From Diplolepis rosae (Eukaryota > Arthropoda > Insecta > Hymenoptera > Diplolepididae): a stretch of 64,000 nt of DNA. Made by a program: the position numbers and the translations under genes. The notes beneath the pieces were generated by a model. It had not been told where the DNA came from. It worked only from the letters and a program-made list of their open reading frames with translations, and did no database searches. This document shows positions 10,454-21,261 of the stretch, one piece after another (the stretch's first letter is position 1; the number at the start of each line of letters is the position of its first letter). The stretch covers positions 1,674,001 to 1,738,000 of the forward strand of contig JAPYXD010000459.1 in NCBI GenBank assembly GCA_030998225.1, written 5' to 3'.

Positions 10454-10747
10454 AATTCGGTAGAATTACAAAAGCAGTTTTAAATGTATAAAGCGATTGT
10501 AAAAGTACAACGTTGCACGTTATAAAATTATTTATATTCTGTGAAATTACAATTGAATAGTAATTATGCTACGTGACACGTTGGTGTTTTACAAGGCGTA
10601 ATGTAATAATATAATGTTACGCGTCGTAGAATTACATATCATTGGCCAAATTACAATAGGATCGGAAAATTACTACGTATCTCGTTGAAAATAAATCGCC
10701 TCACGTGACACGTAGTAATTTTATAATCCTATTGTGTTTTCCAGAAT
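10454..10747 (+). promoter_or_regulatory. 5' region of the P transposase with hairpin
   Basis: AT-rich leader between the left arm and the THAP start codon. A near-palindrome at about 10653-10737 pairs ATTACAATAGGATCGGAAAA with ATAATCCTATTGTG and its flanks through TTACTACGT. The motif ACGTGACACG occurs at about 10571 and about 10693. It could be a small MITE or a transposase-binding region. No TATA box or start site can be assigned with confidence. Confidence 0.3.
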
Positions 10748-13700
10748 ATGGGTAGAAAGTGTGCAATCCTGGGTTGTCCGTCTATTTCGAAGAACTTCTT
10801 TTCTTTCCCACATCTTCCTCACGAATTTCAACGTTGCCAGAAATGGCTATCTGCTTCGGGAAATTCGTCTTTGTTGAATGTTCCTATTGACAAGCTTGTC
10901 AACAGGTTTGTCTGTAGAGATCATTTTGCAGATCGAGATTTTTTTAGCAATAAATTGCCACCGACAGCAGTACCAACTCTGAGCCTTCCCCTAGGTATGC
11001 TTTAAAACTGGATGTGTTCGTTTGTATATTTAACAATTTTATTTCCGTAATAATAACTTATATTTCGTCTTTCTTTTGAACAGATCCTGATATAGTGTAC
11101 AGATCTCACATTGAATTGTGGAATATTAATGTAAGCGATGTGGCAGAAAATGAAGAGAATGTCACTATGAAATTGGAAATTTTTTTAGGTAATAATCATG
11201 TGATAAGATAATTTTTCATTGTTTTTTTATATAAAAATGTATTCACATTTGTAAATTCATTCACAATGTATTCACTATTTTTCCCAGATTCTACCCAAGC
11301 TTACTCAGGTGAATATGACTTCCAAATCCCGTCGGAAGCAGTGCAAGATAATGTCACTATGAGTGTAGCAAATTTTGCAGGTAATAGTCGCATGAAAAGT
11401 AGATTATTCTTTTTTTTGTATAAAACATTAACATTAATTTTTATTATTTTCAGATTCTACCGAAGCCCTTCTGGAGAATGTCACTCCCAAAGAAGACCTT
11501 TGACAGATATGAACGGTCGGGTTTTCGAAATTCCTACCATTTCAGCATGCTGTTCTGTCGAGAAGAAAAATTTTGCCACCGAAGAAGTGAATGAAGGTTT
11601 GTTGCATTATAAAAATTTTGGGAATATTAATAAAAACATAATATTTATTTCATTGATGCGCTTCCTTATTATTCAAATTTCAATTTTTAAATCGACTCAA
11701 GTCTCAACGTTTGCCAGAGCCATTAAACCCAAAACTGCCGGCGTCATCTGCAAAACATAATTCTCCAACATCCGCTGGAATTTAACCACGAAAGGAAAGA
11801 GAGAAAGGATTCAGTTGACACTTCACGGCAAAAAGTCAAAGGTTCACTCCACCTCTCCTGCTTTCATATTCAATCATGCTTTTTTATCCCTCCCCTAACT
11901 CTTTCATTCATACCCATGCAGATTTTAAATAAAGTATGATTTCTTATTATTTCAACAGATTTGACTGAAAGTGACTTGTCGAGAGCAACTGCAATTAAGA
12001 AAATAAGGAAACCGTTTAGAAAATCAAGAGGAACGAAATTGAGAAATAAAAGAAGTAAGTTTAGCTTAGTTAGCCTTATATTCTTATTTAGTTGCAAGTA
12101 GAGGTACATTTGGAAATTACAACAATGGCTAATAAAGTGCTTTACATTATTTCAGAATCTCTCCTCACCGTCTTCCGGGTTAGCAAAAAGGCTCATCTAT
12201 CTAATTGAGATGAGCATGTCTACAATCTGCTGTGCAGTATGTCAAGAGAAGCAAGATTGGCCAGGCAGAAGAATGAGACACTGCAGCAGCGAATCAGAAG
12301 AGCACATAAATTCATGAGCTTGAGCTCAATAAACATCTTCCACGACTTCACTCCTGAAGCGCGTCATTTTATTGAGTTCTACATGCGAAATAAAAACCGC
12401 AATAAATTTTCGCGAGAGTACACAATCGACGATAAACTTTTCGTTTTCACATTATATAAGACAAGTGCTGCTGCTTACAAATACCTGAGCAACATATTTT
12501 GTTTACCGAGCGTGGAAACCATAAGAAAATTTTCTTTGGAAATTCCAATAAAGCCAGGTATTTGCGAATCCGTCTTCACTAGTCTTGAGGTGCAAGGCAA
12601 AAGAATGAAAGACCCGAAAGACAAATTATGTGTTCTGATGTGCGACGATATGGAAATAGAAGCATTTATTTTCTTCAATGAAAAAGAGGAACGTGTAGAG
12701 GGATTCGAGGATAACGGTGTCGAGCGCACCGATAATATAGCCGATCATGCTTTTTCTTGGATAATTAAAGGAATAAATTCTTCGAAAAGTAAAAAACCGT
12801 GGTCGCAAGCTATTGTTTTTTCATTTTGTAAATCATCGATAAATGTAACCAATTTTTAAAAAATGTATGTCAATATTGTTCGCCGTCTTCGAGATATCGG
12901 TTTCATTGTTGTTGCCTCTATATGCGATCAAGGGGCGACAAATGAAAAATCTGTCAAGGAGCTAATCAGAGACACGAAATAAATAATGTTAAGGGAAGGT
13001 AAAGAATATATTGACGATACAATCTTTGTAGATGAGCATGAAATTGTCCATCTTTACGGTCCTCCGCACTTATTAAAATGTTTGCGATTTAATTTGTTAA
13101 AGAAAGATTTAAATTACACTTGGGAAAGCAAGAGTAGAAAAGATTCTTGGTCGCATATAGAGACGGCATTTCAAATAGACAAATATGATGAAATATTCAG
13201 ACTGCTGAAAAAATTAACTGAGGCACATATTTACCCGAAGGATAAACAGAAAATCAGAGTCAATTTATGTAAGAACGTTTTCAGTCATACTACAGCTGTG
13301 GTGATGATGAACATGTGCAAATACAAAAGGAAGAGTCCTGACGGAAAACTAAAAATGAATAAAGAAGGCGAGGACACTGCACTTTTGATTTATTTGATTG
13401 ATAAGATTTTTGACAGTCTTAACTGTGATGAAAAATCGAAATCGAAAAAAAATAACGAGGAAGAAGGAGAAGAAGAGAATGAGGAAGGAAGAGAGAAGTC
13501 ACTTGAAGATTATAATTATAAACAATATATATCAACTTCTGATGACTGTCCTTACGAAGTTTTATGGAATGACGCAATACGATTGTTCGATAGCATGAGG
13601 TATGTGGAAAATAATCCCAAAGACAAAGAGAGGCCCAATGTAGAAAATTTTTTCGGACAGATTAGACAACATGGAATACGCAATACCAAACCTACAACGA

Positions 13701-13905
13701 TCGCCTTCGCAGACTATTATAAAAGCATTTTAATAAATAATATTGTTAAAAATAATCTTAAGGGTACGAATTGCGAAAACGATTCTTCTTCGGATTTCTT
13801 AGTCACGGTGAAGACACTGTTGAATCATAAAAAAATACCGACCTTCGTGAAACATCGTGGACTTTACCAACACTTCCAATTAATTTTGATTATTCAAAAG
13901 ATTTT
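10748..13905 (+). pseudogene. P-element (THAP9-like) transposase, multi-exon, broken
   Basis: Exon 1 (ATG 10748) encodes a complete THAP zinc finger with C5, C10, C56, H59 and the AVPTL motif at 74-78, ending at a GTATGC donor at about 10995. Small exons with consistent phase follow at about 11085-11188, 11288-11381, 11452-11599, 11960-12050 and from 12157, with linkers repeating an ENVTM..DST pattern; a frameshift lies near 11502. The frame from 12239 through 13945 carries the coiled region, the RNase H-like core (LMCDDMEIEAFIFF, then KPWSQAIVF and ICDQGATN), PPHLLKCLRFNLL, a charged segment (DEKSKSKKNNEEEGEE) and the C-terminal NVENFFGQIRQHGIRNTKPT motif. Two in-frame stops interrupt it (TAA 12857-12859 and TAA 12980-12982). 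The native enzyme would excise the element using its THAP domain to bind the ends. The C-terminus runs into the right arm. Confidence 0.85.
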
Positions 13906-13927
13906 TATGATTTTTTTTTACATAGTA

Positions 13928-14548
13928 CACTACCAGTCAGAATAGTGGGACCAACTGATTTTCGATGATTACTTAAATTATCTTAATTTCAATTCTGAGA
14001 GTGATGACATTTGTACTCTTAATAATGCGAAAGCCATCAAAATTATCTTTAAAATTAGTCGGGAATAAATTCGTTTTGTTAAATTTTCAAAGAATGATTG
14101 CAAAGAAAGTCGAAATTTAAATATTTTCTGAAATGTTAAATAACTTTCGAAATAATCAACCTTTTTGTAATGTTCTTAGGCTCACTTTGAAGCTAAGATT
14201 CTACAGAATCGCAGTAAATTGTCATTATAGATCTATAATTTTTTTCTTGAATAATGCAAGGTGTTGAAATTGTAACAAAAAAGTAGGGAAATTTCGAAAA
14301 CATATAATCTGTAGGTAAATCATAATAAAGATCATATGAATATATATTTTAAGGGAATTCAATACAAAATTCATGATTATATGTTTTATATATCTCATAA
14401 AAATGTTTTTCTCAGCAAAAGCAATATTGGAATTTTTCCAACTTTGAATTTAATTAAAAGAACAAATTTTTCCAGTTACATAATGCAAATTAGGATAATT
14501 TAAACAATTATTTAAAAACAGGTGATCCCACAATTCTGACTGGTACTG
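13928..14548. mobile_element. Tc1-type MITE in the right P arm, 621 bp
   Basis: The ends are CACTACCAGTCAGAATAGTG and, inverted, CAGTACCAGTCAGAATTGTG, with TA at 13926-13927 and 14549-14550. It is the same sequence and position in the arm as the left copy, but in mirror orientation and without the mariner insertion. Confidence 0.85.
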
Positions 14549-14792
14549 TACATGTTGAAAAAATTGATTGCAACAGAAAAAATTTGCTACCCGCAAAAGC
14601 AAATTTTGAGGTTAAGTTGTTTCATTTGGAAGTAAAATGTACTTACTTGAAGAAAAATTGTAAAACGCAGCTTTCGTATACTCCTGGAAGAATCACTTGC
14701 TTCAAAATTAATTTAAAAAAACAACAATCCACACGAAATTACACTGTAAACAACGAAATACCACGAAACGTCTGTACAATCTGCATACACAA

Positions 14793-14800
14793 ATCAACAC
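14793..14800. repeat. Target site duplication ATCAACAC of the hAT element (left)
   Basis: An identical 8-mer follows the right terminus at 24220-24227. The uninterrupted site can be read in the left P arm at about 8231-8257 (reverse strand), where ATCAACACTGATCAACAC occurs. Confidence 0.92.
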
Positions 14801-17756
14801 CAGTGTCTCCAAAACGTGGGATTTTTCGGCCCCCACCACGTTCCCATCTGGGAGAAACACATGCAAACGTGGCGTGTCAGTGTGTCGGCTCTGCTACACG
14901 CTGCGGTCACCAGCTTCGTGTAAAGCCGAAGGTGCACGAAGACGGACTTCGTTACAATGCTTGAGTTTTCAAGTTATTTTTAGATTTCACGCTTTCGTTT
15001 GTCGAGTCTAAATTAAGAATTGTATTTTTCTCGAGTACGTGCAAAAGAGGCGCGAAGCAGACGACGAATTTGAATTTACGAAGTATATAGTTCAAGAAAT
15101 AACACTTTTCTTCAATTTCTTGAAGAAAGTCTGCATGAAATAAACATCAGTATGATCTTGGAAAATTTCATGAGGATTTCAACACTTCAAAAATAAACTT
15201 TCAGTGAAATTTAGTGACAATAAATGTATAAAATTTGAATCAATATATAATTTTCCATTCAAATTTATATACTTCTTACTAATTTTGTACATTTAACAAT
15301 TTTTCAATTAGAACAATATTTTCTATCAAGATAAAATGAACATAAAATTCAAGTTCATAATTTATATTTTCAGTTATATGTTAGAAATATTTTCATCTCA
15401 CATTTTTGTAGCCTAAGCACAAACTTTTCAGTCCAAAACTTAAAATCTCTACGGAAATGGAAAATTGTCTAATAGCAGTAGATAAATTAAAAAGCTAAAA
15501 TATGTGTTTATTGGTATTTCCATATTAACATATAAATATCAATCAACTTTAAATTTTACATAAAAATGTTCGTTCGAAGTGTTCAAATCTTGTTACAATT
15601 TGACAAGATTTTATGGAGGAGTGCAATCTTTTGGATGAAATATTTTGTAGTTCTTAATTTGTCTGTCCGTCTGAAATCGTAGTAAGATTTGAACAGTAAA
15701 CAACAAATTTTCCAATAGAATTCAGGATCAATAATAATTGATTCAGGAAATACTTCAACTCTGTAGAGCATTTTTGTACTTCGAATTCAAAATGTGTGCT
15801 TAAGCCACAAAAAAGTAAGCTGAAAATGTAGATATAAAACTAATTATGTCATGTTTATGTCTTCTTAATGGAAAATACTTTGCATATAATTCTCTAATTC
15901 GATATTTTTTTAATGTATGAACATTCAAGAAATTGATAAATATTCCATCTTTTTAAAGGAACTAAAAATTTCCGGATAATGCTTTGATTGAGAAAGCTAA
16001 AAATTTGTCAAATATTGATATAAATTGCAATTTTACAATTGCATTATTTTTCAAATATTTTAACATCTCTTCAATCTTGATAATTCTTACAGAAGTTTAT
16101 TTCATGTGAGTGACTTTTTTCTTTTTCTAATGAAAGATTTCGTAATTCTAAATTCGGCCCAATTCGTAACATTGTAAAAAGATTTTAAAACTTCATAAAA
16201 TTTTTTTTTCTGTTTTATTCAAAGTCAATAAATATTCAATGTTTGGAATCGAAATATTAAGTAAATGATTTTTAATTTCTGGGAATAAACTGCTTTAATA
16301 AGACAATCTTTTTTCTTTGTGAGAAATCTCAATTTTAAAATTAAAATTCTACGCATAGGATACAAAAACATAATATGAAAATACTTTTATTACAGAATTT
16401 TGAAATATACAAGTTGACCAATTTTTAATCGAGTAAATCGGCTACTTTAAGCAAAAAATTATGTTAAAAATATTTTATCAAAAAAAATAAGACACATTAA
16501 ATTACGGTTTAAAATCCACATTCATAGATTGATGGTAAAAGCAGTTTAAAGTTTTTTAATCTTACGTTTTAGTGACGTATGCACAGACTTTTAATCAGAT
16601 AAATGAAATGCTTTATAGAAAGTCAAAATTTTCTTATTACTGCACTTAATCAAATTTATAAAGTAAAAATATTTTTTAATTGATGCTTTCACTCAATTTT
16701 TTAAACATTCATTAATTGAAAATTGTACTCAAAATTTAATCTTGCAGCGTTCCAATATTCCCACAATGTTACAAAATCTTATTAATCATTATTTTAGTCG
16801 AATTATTTTCAAAATATTTAAAAAATAAATGTAAATATTTTGATTAAATACTCTGTCAAATTTTGCATTTGACTGATCTTGCAAAATTGTTGAAAGTTTT
16901 GAATACCGATAGAAGAAACTTTAAATGAAATTTTATGTCCATAAATGCTTAAAGTTCTATATAGAAATATCAACTACAACATTCTCAAATTTTATAAATA
17001 AACTACTAAATTCAAAAAGTTTCGGATTTTTTGAAAACTGTACAAATTTCAAATATGAATCTGTCAAAATCTACTGATTATCAGTGAAATTTGACTGATT
17101 TAAATAACTAAAAACAGGTTACTGTGAATCAGTCAAATTTCACTGATTACTTCAGTGAAAAGTAACTGATTTAACAGTGAAAAATATTGTTTCCACTGAT
17201 GATTCAGTGAAAAGGCAAATCACTGATTCAATCAGTGAAAATTTGACTGATTCAGATTTAGAGTGTATACAAATTTCAAATATAAAGTGTACTCTGTACA
17301 TTAATCAAACAAATTTAGAAGATGAATATTTTAATAAATATTCCTAAATATTATTGGAATATGATACATATCGATTTAGAAAAACTTCTTCAAAGTACTC
17401 AGACATTTTTCTTATTTTACGACATTTTTGCACCATTTTTGACCTTTGGGTAGGATTCAAGAAAACAATTGTAGACATACTTTCATTACTTAGTAAAATA
17501 CTATGAAGACTTGCTTTTTAAATTAAAGCGAAAACTTTTAAAACCTTTAACAATCGGTTGCATAGATTCTGCTCTAATCTTGGACGCAATTAGAGAAATA
17601 GGTTTTTTTGCTTTTTTTAGATCTAGTTTTTACCTTAAACATAAAAGAAAGAAAACACATTTGAAATATTAAAATAAAAAAGCTGGTTCATTCTTAGAGA
17701 ATCCCAAATATTCTAAAATAAAACTCCCTTCCACACGACCACGGAGGTAGAGTTTA
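14801..17756 (+). repeat. Left 2.96-kb inverted repeat of the hAT element
   Basis: Reverse complement of 21262-24219, with matching landmarks throughout. The outer 150 bp contains GGGGGCCGAAAAATCCCACG on the opposite strand, and the inner border is ACGGAGGTAGAGTTTA at 17741-17756. A 62-codon frame (15583-15771, minus strand) recurs as an identical peptide in the other arm and is a by-product of the repeat. No gene is recognised within the arm. Confidence 0.93.
17045..17270. repeat. ATCTGAATCAGT-family MITE inside the left hAT arm
   Basis: A near-palindromic block rich in ATCAGTGAAA and TTTGACTGAT motifs. Its right end reads TTTGACTGATTCAGATTTAG. The motif ACAAATTTCAAATAT flanks both sides (about 17041 and 17268) and may be a duplicated target. 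The mirror copy is in the right arm. Confidence 0.65.
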
Positions 17757-18566
17757 CTAGTAATAGTTAAATAAATTTTATGTACTCTAAATAAATTTTT
17801 TCATAATTGCAGAAAACTTATTCCAAATACAAAAATTGTATCTTTAAATGTACAGGATAATTAATTATAAAAATCGTTCGAATTTGAATTTCAAGGACTT
17901 GTACACACATTCAAGGCACATCGTTTTTCCTTTTGCAAAAATTTTTAAAACTTCTCATTTTTCAAGTAATTGGGAGAAGTACATTTAAAAAAAAAATTGT
18001 TTTCTCTACTTCCACTCGCTTTAGCTTAACAAATTTTCAGAATTTTACGATTTTATTAAAATTGTATTAAGTGTCTACAGTTTCTGAAACTATCTACAGG
18101 AGAAAAATTTTAATACTTTAGTAAAGAAAGTTTTCTGAAAAGTTGTAGCTCAATCAGATTAATAGCCCAAAAGTTACCAATGTTTTAAATCGCAAAGGAA
18201 CGGTATAGAGGTCAAATTGGAGACGAAAACATATAATAATAGCAACCTTCTTTTGTTTTCTTCTAAGATATACTTGATTCTCGCTTTATGCGTTATTTGA
18301 GAAGGCAAGAGTGTGGATTCTTCATATTTTTATCGTAATTCCTTATTGAAAACGGCAAAAGTAAGAATATTATATTATTATTTGGTGATACGTGAGTGCT
18401 CTTACGTACGTTATTGTTTGATGCTTGTGGGTAAGTTTATTTTGTGAAACTTAATTTGTGTGCAGATTACAAATTATTCACATTCGCTCAATTTTATCGA
18501 CTTTTCATCTTATTAATTCTTTTCAAATAATTCTGTTTTCCTTCGTCGTATAATTTATTGTTCACA

Positions 18567-20785
18567 ATGAGTAATCCGGTTGACCCAAATTCGAGTGTTT
18601 TGAAGGACAGCCAGGTTCAAACGAAGGTTGACCACCGTTTGAACTCTGGTGCAAACGAATGTCAACCCGCTAGAAAAGTCATGAAAAATGCAAAAAACTT
18701 TCAGTTGGGATGGTTTGAGGAATTTCCGTCCTGGAGAGAGTGGGTGGTTAAATTAGCAGATGAAACAAGATTTCATTGCAAAATTTGCAATAAAACGTTG
18801 CTATGTGGCAAATCGGAAATTGAAAAGCATGAAGCATCTTTATCACACAGAAAGAAGCAAGAGTTTTCAAATAAATTAGAATGTTATGGAGTAGTAAGTG
18901 AAAATTCTTCTAATGTAACTGCCAATTCTTACAGTGTTGAACCTCGTGTAGCAAGTTCTTCTGCTTCAGAATTCACAAATTCCACGATTCCGGAAAGTGT
19001 TACTTTCAAACAGAAAGTACAAGAAGCAGAGATTAGGATTAGTACATTTTTCGTAGAGCATAATTTACCATTCGCGATTTCATCAGAATTGATAGGACTT
19101 TTCCAAGATATGGAACCTTCGGTTTTAAAAGACGTTAGATTGAGCCACACTAAAATGGTCCTAGTTGTAAATAACGTCGTATGTGCTGCTGAAACTGATC
19201 GCATGGCAAATATTTTGCGTAAGCAATCATTTTCAGTGTACGAAGACGAAACGACCGACAGGACTCTAGAAAAGTGGCTGTCATTAATGGTTCGATATGT
19301 GGAGCCAACGACATTTTCTGTCAGGGTGGAATTGCTCCAGCTTATTAATTTAAATGCTTCGGATTGTTCTGACTCTAAAATTTTTGATGCGTTCGAAAAA
19401 GCATTGTCCGGGCAGAAAATCCCTTTACCTAATATCTGTGCCTTAGCTTGTGATAATGCACAGGTGATGGTCGGCAATAGGTCCTCATTTAAAACAAAAT
19501 TAAAGGAAAAAAGTCCCCGTTTAATTGTTTTCCCGTGTGTCTCGCATTCGTCAGCAATTGTAGCAAAATATGCTTGTGCCACAATCCCAGATGTAGAGGA
19601 TTTAATCAAAGATTTGCCAGCATTTCTTAATGCTAGCTCCAAGCGAACGGCTATTTTTCGATCGATTGTTTTGGAATTAGGAAATGACTATGAAAAATTT
19701 CCTAGTCATTCTGAAACTCGCTGGCTTGTCCGCTATCGATGCATAGATATTATAATAAAGAATTGGGAAGTTATTCTTCAGTATCTTATGGTCCTCGTAT
19801 CTGAGAAGGTAGAGAAGGACAAAGACTTGTTAGGAAAAATGCAGAATCCTTTGACACTCGCATATTTCCTATTCTTGAAATTTACTTTGAATAGGTTCAA
19901 CGTATACAATGCGAAATTTCAAAGTCGCGAAACAATGGTTTAGGAACTCCAGCCAAACTCGGCTAAATTCTTCGTATGGATTATGAGCAGTTATTTGAAA
20001 GAGGATCTTCTTCAACCGAATTTATTCTTTCAAATCATTAGAAATTTTAACTTTGCAGATCCTAGTAATCAAAAGCCGCTTCAAGACATTGACGTTGGTA
20101 AGGAAACGCGAGAATATTTCCAGCAGCAGCTTACAAACAAGAAATTGCAAATAGTAGAAGTTGATTAGTTCTTCGTAATTGCTTGAAATTTTATGTCACA
20201 GCAAGCGAAGAAATTCGCAATCGACTTCCTTTTGATGACATCTTTTTGTCTTGCGTTGCTGTTTTCCGGCCTCAAGTAGCTTTCTATGCTGATCGAAGCG
20301 AAACTTTTCCTAGGGTCTGGAAAGTTTGTCAAGATTTAGGGTCGTTTGATAGAATAGGTGTACAAAAAGAGTGGGATTCTTTACTCAAAATCAGACAGGA
20401 ACTCAAAGAAAAGTGGTCGAATTTATCTTTTGACGAAATGTGGTCTAGTATCGGTGTATCTTCGACGAGTACAGGAGAAAAACTTTTTCCAAATTTGACC
20501 TCAGTATTGAATCATGTTCGGAGTCTTCATCATTCAAATGCTGAGGCGGAGCGAGGTTTCTCCATGCTCACGGACGCGAAAACTCCCAAAAGAAATCGCT
20601 TAGGAAACAGGACGGTCAACTCAATTTGTGTTACTCGATCAGCCCTAAAGGCGAGAGCTGAAACAGCCAGAACAACGAGCATCACTTCGAAGCATTTGCA
20701 ATTAATGACCGAAAATCTATATGAGATGGCAGAAAGTGATAGAGAAAGTGGTTTGTCGCTCTTCGCTCACGAAGGAGAGGATTAA
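18567..20785 (+). pseudogene. hAT transposase with BED-like zinc finger; one stop and one frameshift
   Basis: The ATG is at 18567 (GTTCACAATGAG). A BED-like finger has C71 and C74 (FHCKICNK) and H88 and H94. The RNase H-like core follows: VYEDETTDRTLEKWLSLMVR holds the first acidic motif, then NICALACDNAQVMVGN the second, then SHSSAIVAKYA. A TAG at 19941-19943 interrupts the frame, which then continues ELQPNSAKFFVWI. A frameshift lies at about 20162-20168, and the C-terminal part runs on from 20165 in another frame. The hAT dimerisation motif is at about 20500-20600: SLHHSNAEAERGFSMLTDAK followed by RNRL. It would catalyse cut-and-paste movement of this element. With two lesions it is probably inactive. 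Confidence 0.88.
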
Positions 20786-21261
20786 TTCTAATGGCCAAGG
20801 CATGGCGTTAATCAATTTCAAACCCCTTTCTTACTCACAAAATAATGACATTTTATTTCTTATATCAGGGATACGTTCTTTATTCCTTTCTTCGCGTGCC
20901 TCGGGTATGGAAATTGTTTAGTTTTAATTATTATTTTGTGAGTAAGAAAACATACTGAAATTGAGTAATATCACGCTTTGGGCATAAGTGAGAGGCAAGG
21001 GGACTCACAATAATCAAGCACCCCAAATCATCCCGAATTAATCAAACTTCTTCATTATTTGATTTAAAATAAAACATTTTTGTTCGATGTATACTGGCAT
21101 TTGATAGAGGCAAGCCTGAAGTACGGGCTACATTTGTAGCGTTTTTTACCACTTTGCTTCATTTTTTTCCTTTTTTCTTTTTGCTTGAAAGCAAAAACCC
21201 TTTTCGTTTCGTAGGACGTGGACTAGGCCTACAGGGGATACCACGTAAAAAAAACGAGCCT

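Noticed and set aside
14584..14964. 126-codon frame crossing from the P arm into the hAT element
   Set aside because: It spans a transposon junction at 14800/14801, so it cannot be an ancestral gene.
15583..15771. 62-codon open frame on the minus strand, identical peptide at 23249-23437
   Set aside because: The duplication is explained by the hAT inverted arms. The frame is AT-rich, lacks motifs and would not need selection to be identical.
17060..17260. CRISPR-like impression from the recurring ATCAGTGAAA and TTTGACTGAT units
   Set aside because: Spacing is irregular, units occur in both orientations, and the whole block is a palindromic MITE present elsewhere.
18929..19642. 237-codon open frame on the minus strand
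   Set aside because: Antisense shadow of the hAT transposase. The + strand frame carries the recognisable zinc finger and catalytic motifs.
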